Shown here in pieces: positions 11,501 to 24,041 of a DNA stretch of 64,000 bases. How positions within the stretch are numbered: position 1 is the first letter of the stretch; the number at the start of each line of letters is the position of its first letter. This DNA is from Eupeodes corollae (Eukaryota > Arthropoda > Insecta > Diptera > Syrphidae): positions 1-64,000 of the forward strand of contig NW_026605856.1 of the NCBI RefSeq assembly GCF_945859685.1, read 5' to 3'. The notes under the pieces are model-generated. The model was not told the origin of the DNA and made no database searches. It was given only the letters and a program-made list of their open reading frames with translations. Made by a program: the position numbers and the translations under genes.

Positions 11501-13181
11501 TAAAGATGAGTCATTTTGGAGCATCCTGAAGGATTTTTGATGTTCTAGACGAAAATCAAATCACACCCAAAACCATCACCTGATCCTTCCCAACCCCCAA
11601 AATCGATCAAGACTTCAAAATAGATACTTGACATGTACTAGAAAAAGATACTCCTAATCAAGATCTATCATTATAGATATAGATGAGTCATTTTGGAGCA
11701 TCCTGAAGGATTTTTGATGTTCTAGACGAAAATCAAATCACACCCAAAACCATCACCTGATCCTTCCCAACCCCCAAAATCGATCAAGACTTCAAAATAG
11801 ATACTTGACATGTACTAGAAAAAGATACTCCTAATCAAGATCTATCATTATAGATATAGATGAGTCATTTTGGAGCATCCTGAAGGATTTTTGATGTTCT
11901 AGACGAAAATCAAATCACACCCAAAACCATCACCTGATCTTTCCCAACCCCCAAAATCGATCAAGACTTCAAAATAGATACTTGACATGTACTAGAAAAA
12001 GATACTCCTAATCAAGATCTATCATTATAGATATAGATGAGTCATTTTGGAGCATCCTGAAGGATTTTTGATGTTCTAGACGAAAATCAAATCACACCCA
12101 AAACCATCACCTGATCCTTCCCAACCCCCAAAATCGATCAAGACTTCAAAATAGATACTTGACATGTACTAGAAAAAGATACTCCTAATCAAGATCTATC
12201 ATTATAGATATAGATGAGTCATTTTGGAGCATCCTGAAGGATTTTTGATGTTCTAGACGAAAATCAAATCACACCCAAAACCATCACCTGATCCTTCCCA
12301 ACCCCCAAAATCGATCAAGACTTCAAAATAGATACTTGACATGTACTAGAAAAAGATACTCCTAATCAAAATCTATCATTATAGATATAGATGAGTCATT
12401 TTGGAGCATCCTGAAGGATTTTTGATGTTCTAGACGAAAATCAAATCACACCCAAAACCATCACCTGATCCTTCCCAACCCCCAAAATCGATCAAGACTT
12501 CAAAATAGATACTTGACATGTACTAGAAAAAAATACTCCTAATCAAGATCTATCATTATAGATATAGATGAGTCATTTTGGAGCATCCTGAAGGATTTTT
12601 GATGTTCTAGACGAAAATCAAATCACACCCAAAACCATCACCTGATCCTTCCCAACCCCCAAAATCGATCAAGACTTCAAAATAGATACTTGACATGTAC
12701 TAGAAAAAGATACTCCTAATCAAGATCTATCATTATAGATATAGATGAGTCATTTTGGAGCATCCTGAAGGATTTTTGATGTTCTAGACGAAAATCAAAT
12801 CACACCCAAAACCATCACCTGATCCTTCCCAACCCCCAAAATCGATCAAGACTTCAAAATAGATACTTGACATGTACTAGAAAAAGATACTCCTAATCAA
12901 GATCTATCATTATAGATATAGATGAGTCATTTTGGAGCATCCTGAAGGATTTTTGACGTTCTAGACGAAAATCAAATCACACCCAAAACCATCACCTGAT
13001 CCTTCCCAACCCCCAAAATCGATCAAGACTTCAAAATAGATACTTGACATGTACTAGAAAAAGATACTCCTAATCAAGATCTATCATTATAGATATAGAT
13101 GAGTCATTTTGGAGCATCGTGAAGGATTTTTGATGTTCTAGACGAAAATCAAATCACACCCAAAACCATCACCTGATCCTT

Positions 13182-13360
13182 TTCAACCCCCAAAATCGAT
13201 CAAGACTTCAAAATAGATACTTGACATGTACTAGAAAAAGATACTCCTAATCAAGATCTATCATTATAGATATAGATGAGTCATTTTGGAGCATCCTGAA
13301 GGATTTTTGATGTTCTAGACGAAAATCAAATCACACCCAAAACCATCACCTGATCCTTTT
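13182..13360 (+). repeat. Neighbouring monomers sharing the double variant CCTTTTCAACC
   Basis: Two substitutions, CC to TT within CCTTCCCAACC, occur together at 13,182-13,183 and again at 13,359-13,360, exactly 177 bp later. A shared pair of changes argues for copying of one monomer onto or next to its neighbour. The first of the two also has CGTGAAGG (13,119) as a private variant. Confidence 0.7.
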
Positions 13361-14084
13361 CAACCCCCAAAATCGATCAAGACTTCAAAATAGATACTTG
13401 ACATGTACTAGAAAAAGATACTCCTAATCAAGATCTATCATTATAGATATAGATGAGTCATTTTGGAGCATCCTGAAGGATTTTTGATGTTCTAGACGAA
13501 AATCAAATCACACCCAAAACCATCACCTGATCCTTCCCAACCCCCAAAATCGATCAAGACTTCAAAATAGATACTTGACATGTACTAGAAAAAGATACTC
13601 CTAATCAAGATCTATCATTATAGATATAGATGAGTCATTTTGGAGCATCCTGAAGGATTTTTGATGTTCTAGACGAAAATCAAATCACACCCAAAACCAT
13701 CACCTGATCCTTCCCAACCCCCAAAATCGATCAAGACTTCAAAATAGATACTTGACATGTACTAGAAAAAGATACTCCTAATCAAGATCTATCATTATAG
13801 ATATAGATGAGTCATTTTGGAGCATCCTGAAGGATTTTTGATGTTCTAGACGAAAATCAAATCACACCCAAAACCATCACCTGATCCTTCCCAACCCCCA
13901 AAATCGATCAAGACTTCAAAATAGATACTTGACATGTACTAGAAAAAGATACTCCTAATCAAGATCTATCATTATAGATATAGATGAGTCATTTTGGAGC
14001 ATCCTGAAGGATTTTTGATGTTCTAGACGAAAATCAAATCACACCCAAAACCATCACCTGATCCTTCCCAACCCCCAAAATCGA

Positions 14085-17074
14085 CCAAGACTTCAAAATA
14101 GATACTTGACATGTACTAGAAAAAGATACTCCTAATCAAGATCTATCATTATAGATATAGATGAGTCATTTTGGAGCATCCTGAAGGATTTTTGATGTTC
14201 TAGACGAAAATCAAATCACACCCAAAACCATCACCTGATCCTTCCCAACCCCCAAAATCGATCAAGACTTCAAAATAGATACTTGACATGTACTAGAAAA
14301 AGATACTCCTAATCAAGATCTATCATTATAGATATAGATGAGTCAGTTTGGAGCATCCTGAAGAATTTTTGCTGTTCTAGACGAAAATCAAATCACACCC
14401 AAAACCATCACCTGATCCTTCCCAACCCCCAAAATCGATCAAGACTTCAAAATAGATACTTGACATGTACTAGAAAAAGATACTCCTAATCAAGATCTAT
14501 CATTATAGATATAGATGAGTCATTTTGGAGCATCCTGAAGGATTTTTGATGTTCTAGACGAAAATCAAATCACACCCAAAACCATCACCTGATCCTTCCC
14601 AACCCCCAAAATTTATCAAGACTTCAAAATAGATACTTGACATGTACTAGAAAAAAATACTCCTAATCAAGATCTATCATTATAGATATAGATGAGTCAT
14701 TTTGGAGCATCCTGAAGGATTTTTGATGTTCTAGACGAAAATCAAATCACACCCAAAACCATCACCTGATCCTTCCCAACCCCCAAAATCGATCAAGACT
14801 TCAAAATAGATACTTGACATGTACTAGAAAAAGATACTCCTAATCAAGATCTATCATTATAGATATAGATGAGTCATTTTGGAGCATCCTGAAGGATTTT
14901 TGATGTTCTAGACGAAAATCAAATCACACCCAAAACCATCACCTGATCCTTCCCAACCCCCAAAATCGATCAAGACTTCAAAATAGATACTTGACATGTA
15001 CTAGAAAAAGATACTCCTAATCAAGATCTATCATTATAGATATAGATGAGTCATTTTGGAGCATCCTGAAGGATTTTTGATGTTCTAGACGAAAATCAAA
15101 TCACACCCAAAACCATCACCTGATCCTTCCCAACCCCCAAAATCGATCAAGACTTCAAAATAGATACTTGACATGTACTAGAAAAAGATACTCCTAATCA
15201 AGATCTATCATTATAGATATAGATGAGTCATTTTGGAGCATCCTGAAGGATTTTTGATGTTCTAGACGAAAATCAAATCACACCCAAAACCATCACCTGA
15301 TCCTTCCCAACCCCCAAAATCGATCAAGACTTCAAAATAGATACTTGACATGTACTAGAAAAAGATACTCCTAATCAAGATCTATCATTATAGATATAGA
15401 TGAGTCTTTTTGGAGCATCCTGAAGGATTTTTGATGTTCTAGACGAAAATCAAATCACACCCAAAACCATCACCTGATCCTTCCCAACCCCAAAAATCGA
15501 TCAAGACTTCAAAATAGATACTTGACATGTACTAGAAAAAGATACTCCTAATCAAGATCTATCATTATAGATATAGATGAGTCATTTTGGAGCATCCTGA
15601 AGGATTTTTGATGTTCTAGACGAAAATCAAATCACACCCAAAACCATCACCTGATCCTTCCCAACCCCCAAAATCGATCAAGACTTCAAAATAGATACTT
15701 GACATGTACTAGAAAAAGATACTCCTAATCAAGATCTATCATTATAGATATAGATGAGTCATTTTGGAGCATCCTGAAGGATTTTTGATGTTCTAGACGA
15801 AAATCAAATCACACCCAAAACCATCACCTGATCCTTCCCAACCCCCAAAATCGATCAAGACTTCAAAATAGATACTTGACATGTACTAGAAAAAGATACT
15901 CCTAATCAAGATCTATCATTATAGATATAGATGAGTCATTTTGGAGCATCCTGAAGGATTTTTGATGTTCTAGACGAAAATCAAATCACACCCAAAACCA
16001 TCACCTGATCCTTCCCAACCCCCAAAATCGATCAAGACTTCAAAATAGATACTTGACATGTACTAGAAAAAGATACTCCTAATCAAGATCTATCATTATA
16101 GATATAGATGAGTCATTTTGGAGCATCCTGAAGGATTTTTGATGTTCTAGACGAAAATCAAATCACACCCAAAACCATCACCTGATCCTTCCCAACCCCC
16201 AAAATCGATCAAGACTTCAAAATAGATACTTGACATGTACTAGAAAAAGATACTCCTAATCAAGATCTATCATTATAGATATAGATGAGTCATTTTGGAG
16301 CATCCTGAAGGATTTTTGATGTTCTAGACGAAAATCAAATCACACCCAACACCATCACCTGATCCTTCCCAACCCCCAAAATCGATCAAGACTTCAAAAT
16401 AGATACTTGACATGTACTAGAAAAAGATACTCCTAATCAAGGTCTATCATTATAAATATAGATGAGTCATTTTGGAGCATCCTGAAGGATTTTTGATGTT
16501 CTAGACGAAAATCAAATCACACAAAACCATCACCTGATCCTTCCCAACTCCTAAAATCGATCAAGACTTCAAAATAGATACTTGACATGTACTAGAAAAA
16601 GATACTCCTAATCAAGATCTATCATTATAGATATAGATGAGTCATTTTGGAGCATCCTGAAGGATTTTTGATGTTCTAGACGAAAATCAAATCACACCCA
16701 AAACCATCACCTGATCCTTCCCAACCCCCAAAATCGATCAAGACTTCAAAATAGATACTTGACATGTACTAGAAAAAGATACTCCTAATCAAGATCTATC
16801 ATTATAGATATAGATGAGTCATTTTAGAGCATCCTGAAGGATTTTTGATGTTCTAGACGAAAATCAAATCACACCCAAAACCATCACCTGATCCTTCCCA
16901 ACCCCCAAAATCGATCAAGACTTCAAAATAGATACTTGACATGTACTAGAAAAAGATACTTCTAATCAAGATCTATCATTATAGATATAGATGAGTCATT
17001 TTGGAGCATCCTGAAGGATTTTTGATGTTCTAGACGAAAATCAAATCACACCCAAAACCATCACCTGATCCTTT
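14085..17074 (+). repeat. 20-monomer higher-order/segmental repeat, copy 1
   Basis: At least ten diagnostic variants in this block recur 20 monomers downstream. Positions here include C at 14,085 (TCGACCAAG), G at 14,346 (GTCAGTTT), A at 14,364 (AAGAATTT), TT at 14,612-14,613 (AATTTATCAAG), C at 16,350 (CCCAACACC), G at 16,442 (CAAGGTCT), T at 16,552 (CCTAAAATC), A in TTTTAGAGC near 16,826, T at 16,961 (ACTTCTAAT) and T at 17,074 (CCTTTCCAA). A private 2-bp deletion near 16,523 makes the offset 3,538 bp for the earlier sites and 3,540 bp for the later ones. Other variants in the block, such as those at 14,656 and 15,407, are not shared and must have arisen after the duplication or been lost. 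Confidence 0.93.
16518..16526 (+). repeat. 2-bp deletion in one monomer (CACACAAAACC)
   Basis: CACACCCAAAACC is shortened to CACACAAAACC, giving a 175 bp monomer. The matching monomers 20 units downstream (near 20,060) and 40 units downstream (near 23,600) are full length, so the deletion postdates the 20-unit duplication or is a consensus error. Confidence 0.85.
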
Positions 17075-17622
17075 CCAACCCCCAAAATCGATCAAGACTT
17101 CAAAATAGATACTTGACATGTACTAGAAAAAGATACTCCTAATCAAGATCTATCATTATAGATATAGATGAGTCATTTTGGAGCATCCTGAAGGATTTTT
17201 GATGTTCTAGACGAAAATCAAATCACACCCAAAACCATCACCTGATCCTTCCCAACCCCCAAAATCGATCAAGACTTCAAAATAGATACTTGACATGTAC
17301 TAGAAAAAGATACTCCTAATCAAGATCTATCATTATAGATATAGATGAGTCATTTTGGAGCATCCTGAAGGATTTTTGATGTTCTAGACGAAAATCAAAT
17401 CACACCCAAAACCATCACCTGATCCTTCCCAACCCCCAAAATCGATCAAGACTTCAAAATAGATACTTGACATGTACTAGAAAAAGATACTCCTAATCAA
17501 GATCTATCATTAAAGATATAGATGAGTCATTTTGGAGCATCCTGAAGGATTTTTGATGTTCTAGACGAAAATCAAATCACACCCAAAACCATCACCTGAT
17601 CCTTCCCAACCCCCAAAATCGA

Positions 17623-20614
17623 CCAAGACTTCAAAATAGATACTTGACATGTACTAGAAAAAGATACTCCTAATCAAGATCTATCATTATAGATATAGAT
17701 GAGTCATTTTGGAGCATCCTGAAGGATTTTTGATGTTCTAGACGAAAATCAAATCACACCCAAAACCATCACCTGATCCTTCCCAACCCCCAAAATCGAT
17801 CAAGACTTCAAAATAGATACTTGACATGTACTAGAAAAAGATACTCCTAATCAAGATCTATCATAATAGATATAGATGAGTCAGTTTGGAGCATCCTGAA
17901 GAATTTTTGATGTTCTAGACGAAAATCAAATCACACCCAAAACCATCACCTGATCCTTCCCAACCCCCAAAATCGATCAAGACTTCAAAATAGATACTTG
18001 ACATGTACTAGAAAAAGATACTCCTAATCAAGATCTATCATTATAGATATAGATGAGTCATTTTGGAGCATCCTGAAGGATTTTTGATGTTCTAGACGAA
18101 AATCAAATCACACCCAAAACCATCACCTGATCCTTCCCAACCCCCAAAATTTATCAAGACTTCAAAATAGATACTTGACATGTACTAGAAAAAGATACTC
18201 CTAATCAAGATCTATCATTATAGATATAGATGAGTCATTTTGGAGCATCCTGAAGGATTTTTGATGTTCTAGACGAAAATCAAATCACACCCAAAACCAT
18301 CACCTGATCCTTCCCAACCCCCAAAATCGATCAAGACTTCAAAATAGATACTTGACATGTACTAGAAAAAGATACTCCTAATCAAGATCTATCATTATAG
18401 ATATAGATGAGTCATTTTGGAGCATCCTGAAGGATTTTTGATGTTCTAGACGAAAATCAAATCACACCCAAAACCATCACCTGATCCTTCCCAACCCCCA
18501 AAATCGATCAAGACTTCAAAATAGATACTTGACATGTACTAGAAAAAGATACTCCTAATCAAGATCTATCATTATAGATATAGATGAGTCATTTTGGAGC
18601 ATCCTGAAGGATTTTTGATGTTCTAGACGAAAATCAAATCACACCCAAAACCATCACCTGATCCTTCCCAACCCCCAAAATCGATCAAGACTTCAAAATA
18701 GATACTTGACATGTACTAGAAAAAGATACTCCTAATCAAGATCTATCATTATAGATATAGATGAGTCATTTTGGAGCATCCTGAAGGATTTTTGATGTTC
18801 TAGACGAAAATCAAATCACACCCAAAACCATCACCTGATCCTTCCCAACCCCCAAAATCGATCAAGACTTCAAAATAGATACTTGACATGTACTAGAAAA
18901 AGATACTCCTAATCAAGATCTATCATTATAGATATAGATGAGTCATTTTGGAGCATCCTGAAGGATTTTTGATGTTCTAGACGAAAATCAAATCACACCC
19001 AAAACCATCACCTGATCCTTCCCAACCCCCAAAATCGATCAAGACTTCAAAATAGATACTTGACATGTACTAGAAAAAGATACTCCTAATCAAGATCTAT
19101 CATTATAGATATAGATGAGTCATTTTGGAGCATCCTGAAGGATTTTTGATGTTCTAGACGAAAATCAAATCACACCCAAAACCATCACCTGATCCTTCCC
19201 AACCCCCAAAATCGATCAAGACTTCAAAATAGATACTTGACATGTACTAGAAAAAGATACTCCTAATCAAGATCTATCATTATAGATATAGATGAGTCAT
19301 TTTGGAGCATCCTGAAGGATTTTTGATGTTCTAGACGAAAATCAAATCACACCCAAAACCATCACCTGATCCTTCCCAACCCCCAAAATCGATCAAGACT
19401 TCAAAATAGATACTTGACATGTACTAGAAAAAGATACTCCTAATCAAGATCTATCATTATAGATATAGATGAGTCATTTTGGAGCATCCTGAAGGATTTT
19501 TGATGTTCTAGACGAAAATCAAATCACACCCAAAACCATCACCTGATCCTTCCCAACCCCCAAAATCGATCAAGACTTCAAAATAGATACTTGACATGTA
19601 CTAGAAAAAGATACTCCTAATCAAGATCTATCATTATAGATATAGATGAGTCATTTTGGAGCATCCTGAAGGATTTTTGATGTTCTAGACGAAAATCAAA
19701 TCACACCCAAAACCATCACCTGATCCTTCCCAACCCCCAAAATCGATCAAGACTTCAAAATAGATACTTGACATGTACTAGAAAAAGATACTCCTAATCA
19801 AGATCTATCATTATAGATATAGATGAGTCATTTTGGAGCATCCTGAAGGATTTTTGATGTTCTAGACGAAAATCAAATCACACCCAACACCATCACCTGA
19901 TCCTTCCCAACCCCCAAAATCGATCAAGACTTCAAAATAGATACTTGACATGTACTAGAAAAAGATACTCCTAATCAAGGTCTATCATTATAGATATAGA
20001 TGAGTCATTTTGGAGCATCCTGAAGGATTTTTGATGTTCTAGACGAAAATCAAATCACACCCAAAACCATCACCTGATCCTTCCCAACCCCTAAAATCGA
20101 TCAAGACTTCAAAATAGATACTTGACATGTACTAGAAAAAGATACTCCTAATCAAGATCTATCATTATAGATATAGATGAGTCATTTTGGAACATCCTGA
20201 AGGATTTTTGATGTTCTAGACGAAAATCAAATCACACCCAAAACCATCACCTGATCCTTCCCAACCCCCAAAATCGATCAAGACTTCAAAATAGATACTT
20301 GACATGTACTAGAAAAAGATACTCCTAATCAAGATCTATCATTATAGATATAGATGAGTCATTTTAGAGCATCCTGAAGGATTTTTGATGTTCTAGACGA
20401 AAATCAAATCACACCCAAAACCATCACCTGATCCTTCCCAACCCCCAAAATCGATCAAGACTTCAAAATAGATACTTGACATGTACTAGAAAAAGATACT
20501 TCTAATCAAGATCTATCATTATAGATATAGATGAGTCATTTTGGAGCATCCTGAAGGATTTTTGATGTTCTAGACGAAAATCAAATCACACCCAAAACCA
20601 TCACCTGATCCTTT
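17623..20614 (+). repeat. 20-monomer higher-order/segmental repeat, copy 2
   Basis: This block mirrors the one at 14,085-17,074. Shared variants sit at 17,623, 17,884, 17,902, 18,150-18,151, 19,888, 19,980, 20,092, about 20,366, 20,501 and 20,614, all at 20 x 177 bp from their partners after correcting for the 2-bp deletion. It starts directly where copy 1 ends in unit count, so the two are in tandem. It lacks some changes of copy 1 (for example TTGCTG at 14,371) and has its own, such as GGAACATCC near 20,192. The block covers at least 17 monomers, about 3.0 kb. Confidence 0.93.
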
Positions 20615-21343
20615 CCAACCCCCAAAATCGATCAAGACTTCAAAATAGATACTTGACATGTACTAGAAAAAGATACTCCTAATCAAGATCTATCATTATA
20701 GATATAGATGAGTCATTTTGGAGCATCCTGAAGGATTTTTGATGTTCTAGACGAAAATCAAATCACACCCAAAACCATCACCTGATCCTTCCCAACCCCC
20801 AAAATCGATCAAGACTTCAAAATAGATACTTGACATGTACTAGAAAAAGATACTCCTAATCAAGATCTACCATTATAGATATAGATGAGTCATTTTGGAG
20901 CATCCTGAAGGATTTTTGATGTTCTAGACGAAAATCAAATCACACCCAAAACCATCACCTGATCCTTCCCAACCCCCAAAATCGATCAAGACTTCAAAAT
21001 AGATACTTGACATGTGCTAGAAAAAGATACTCCTAATCAAGATCTATCATTATAGATATAGATGAGTCATTTTGGAGCATCCTGAAGGATTTTTGATGTT
21101 CTAGACGAAAATCAAATCACACCCAAAACCATCACCTGATCCTTCCCAACCCCCAAAATCGATCAAGACTTCAAAATAGATACTTGACATGTACTAGAAA
21201 AAGATACTCCTAATCAAGATCTATCATTATAGATATAGATGAGTCATTTTGGAGCATCCTGAAGGATTTTTGATGTTCTAGACGAAAATCAAATCACACC
21301 CAAAACCATCACCTGATCCTTCCCAACCCCCAAAATCGATCAA

Positions 21344-21698
21344 CACTTCAAAATAGATACTTGACATGTACTAGAAAAAGATACTCCTAATCAAGATCTA
21401 TCATTATAGATATAGATGAGTCATTTTGGAGCATCCTGAAGGATTTTTGATGTTCTAGACGAAAATCAAATCACACCCAAAACCATCACCTGATCCTTCC
21501 CAACCCCCAAAATCGATCAAGACTTCAAAATAGATACTTGACATGTACTAGAAAAAGATACTCCTAATCAAGATCTATCATTATAGATATAGATGAGTCA
21601 TTTTGGAGCATCCTGAAGGATTTTTGATGTTCTAGACGAAAATCAAATCACACCCAAAACCATCACCTGATCCTTCCCAACCCCCAAAATCGATCAAC
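21344..21698 (+). repeat. Shared variant CGATCAACACTTC at a 2-monomer spacing
   Basis: G of ATCAAGACTT is C at 21,344 and 21,698, 354 bp apart. The same change also occurs at 5,770, 88 units upstream after indel correction, so it may be recurrent or may have spread more widely. Confidence 0.5.
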
Positions 21699-23427
21699 AC
21701 TTCAAAATAGATACTTGACATGTACTAGAAAAAGATACTCCTAATCAAGATCTATCATTATAGATATAGATGAGTCATTTTGGAGCATCCTGAAGGATTT
21801 TTGATGTTCTAGACGAAAATCAAATCACACCCAAAACCATCACCTGATCCTTCCCAACCCCCAAAATCGATCAAGACTTCAAAATAGATACTTGACATGT
21901 ACTAGAAAAAGATACTCCTAATCAAGATCTATCATTATAGATATAGATGAGTCATTTTGGAGCATCCTGAAGGATTTTTGATGTTCTAGACGAAAATCAA
22001 ATCACACCCAAAACCATCACCTGATCCTTCCCAACCCCCAAAATCGATCAAGACTTCAAAATAGATACTTGAAATGTACTAGAAAAAGATACTCCTAATC
22101 AAGATCTATCATTATAGATATAGATGAGTCATTTTGGAGCATCCTGAAGGATTTTTGATGTTCTAGACGAAAATCAAATCACACCCAAAACCATCACCTG
22201 ATCCTTCCCAACCCCCAAAATCGATCAAGACTTCAAAATAGATACTTGACATGTACTAGAAAAAGATACTCCTAATCAAGATCTATCATTATAGATATAG
22301 ATGAGTCATTTTGGAGCATCCTGAAGGATTTTTGATGTTCTAGACGAAAATCAAATCACACCCAAAACCATCACCTGATCCTTCCCAACCCCCAAAATCG
22401 ATCAAGACTTCAAAATAGATACTTGACATGTACTAGAAAAAGATACTCCTAATCAAGATCTATCATTATAGATATAGATGAGTCATTTTGGAGCACCCTG
22501 AAGGATTTTTGATGTTCTAGACGAAAATCAAATCACACCCAAAACCATCACCTGATCCTTCCCAACCCCCAAAATCGATCAAGACTTCAAAATAGATACT
22601 TGACATGTACTAGAAAAAGATACTCCTAATCAAGATCTATCATTATAGATATAGATGAGTCATTTTGGAGCATCCTGAAGGATTTTTGATGTTCTAGACG
22701 AAAATCAAATCACACCCAAAACCATCACCTGATCCTTCCCAACCCCCAAAATCGATCAAGACTTCAAAATAGATACTTGACATGTACTAGAAAAAGATAC
22801 TCCTAATCAAGATCTATCATTATAGATATAGATGAGTCATTTTGGAGCATCCTGAAGGATTTTTGATGTTCTAGACGAAAATCAAATCACACCCAAAACC
22901 ATCACCTGATCCTTCCCAACCCTCAAAATCGATCAAGACTTCAAAATAGATACTTGACATGTACTAGAAAAAGATACTCCTAATCAAGATCTATCATTAT
23001 AGATATAGGTGAGTCATTTTGGAGCATCCTGAAGGATTTTTGATGTTCTAGACGAAAATCAAATCACACCCAAAACCATCACCTGATCCTTCCCAACCCC
23101 CAAAATCGATCAAGACTTCAAAATAGATACTTGACATGTACTAGAAAAAGATACTCCTAATCAAGATCTATCATTATAGATATAGATGAGTCATTTTGGA
23201 GCATCCTGAAGGATTTTTGATGTTCTAGACGAAAATCAAATCACACCCAAAACCATCACTTGATCCTTCCCAACCCCCAAAATCGATCAAGACTTCAAAA
23301 TAGATACTTGACATGTACTAGAAAAAGATACTCCTAATCAAGATCTATCATTATAGATATAGATGAGTCATTTTGGAGCATCCTGAAGGATTTTTGATGT
23401 TCTAGACGAAAATCAAATCACACCCAA

Positions 23428-24041
23428 CACCATCACCTGATCCTTCCCAACCCCCAAAATCGATCAAGACTTCAAAATAGATACTTGACATGTACTAGAA
23501 AAAGATACTCCTAATCAAGATCTATCATTATAGATATAGATGAGTCATTTTGGAGCATCCTGAAGGATTTTTGATGTTCTAGACGAAAATCAAATCACAC
23601 CCAAAACCATCACCTGATCCTTCCCAACCCCCAAAATCGATCAAGACTTCAAAATAGATACTTGACATGTACTAGAAAAAGATACTCCTAATCAAGATCT
23701 ATCATTATAGATATAGATGAGTCATTTTGGAGCATCCTGACGGATTTTTGATGTTCTAGACAAAAATCAAATCACACCCAAAACCATCACCTGATCCTTC
23801 CCAACCCCCAAAATCGATCAAGACTTCAAAATAGATACTTGACATGTACTAGAAAAAGATACTCCTAATCAAGATCTATCATTATAGATATAGATGAGTC
23901 ATTTTAGAGCATCCTGAAGGATTTTTGATGTTCTAGACGAAAATCAAATCACACCCAAAACCATCACCTGATCCTTCCCAACCCCCAAAATTGATCAAGA
24001 CTTCAAAATAGATACTTGACATGTACTAGAAAAAGATACTT
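23428..24041 (+). repeat. 20-monomer repeat, third and partial occurrence
   Basis: Three variants of the 20-unit block recur a third time, exactly 3,540 bp after copy 2: C at 23,428 (CCCAACACC), A near 23,906 (TTTTAGAGC) and T at 24,041 (ACTTCTAAT). The upstream markers expected at 21,163, 21,424 and 21,442 and the downstream one at 24,154 are absent, as are the changes expected at 23,520 and 23,632. So only about four monomers clearly carry the pattern here. Two nearby monomers (23,741 and 24,095) share a new change CTGACGG, and TTTTAGAGC occurs again at 24,260 and 25,145, which suggests further local spread. Confidence 0.8.
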
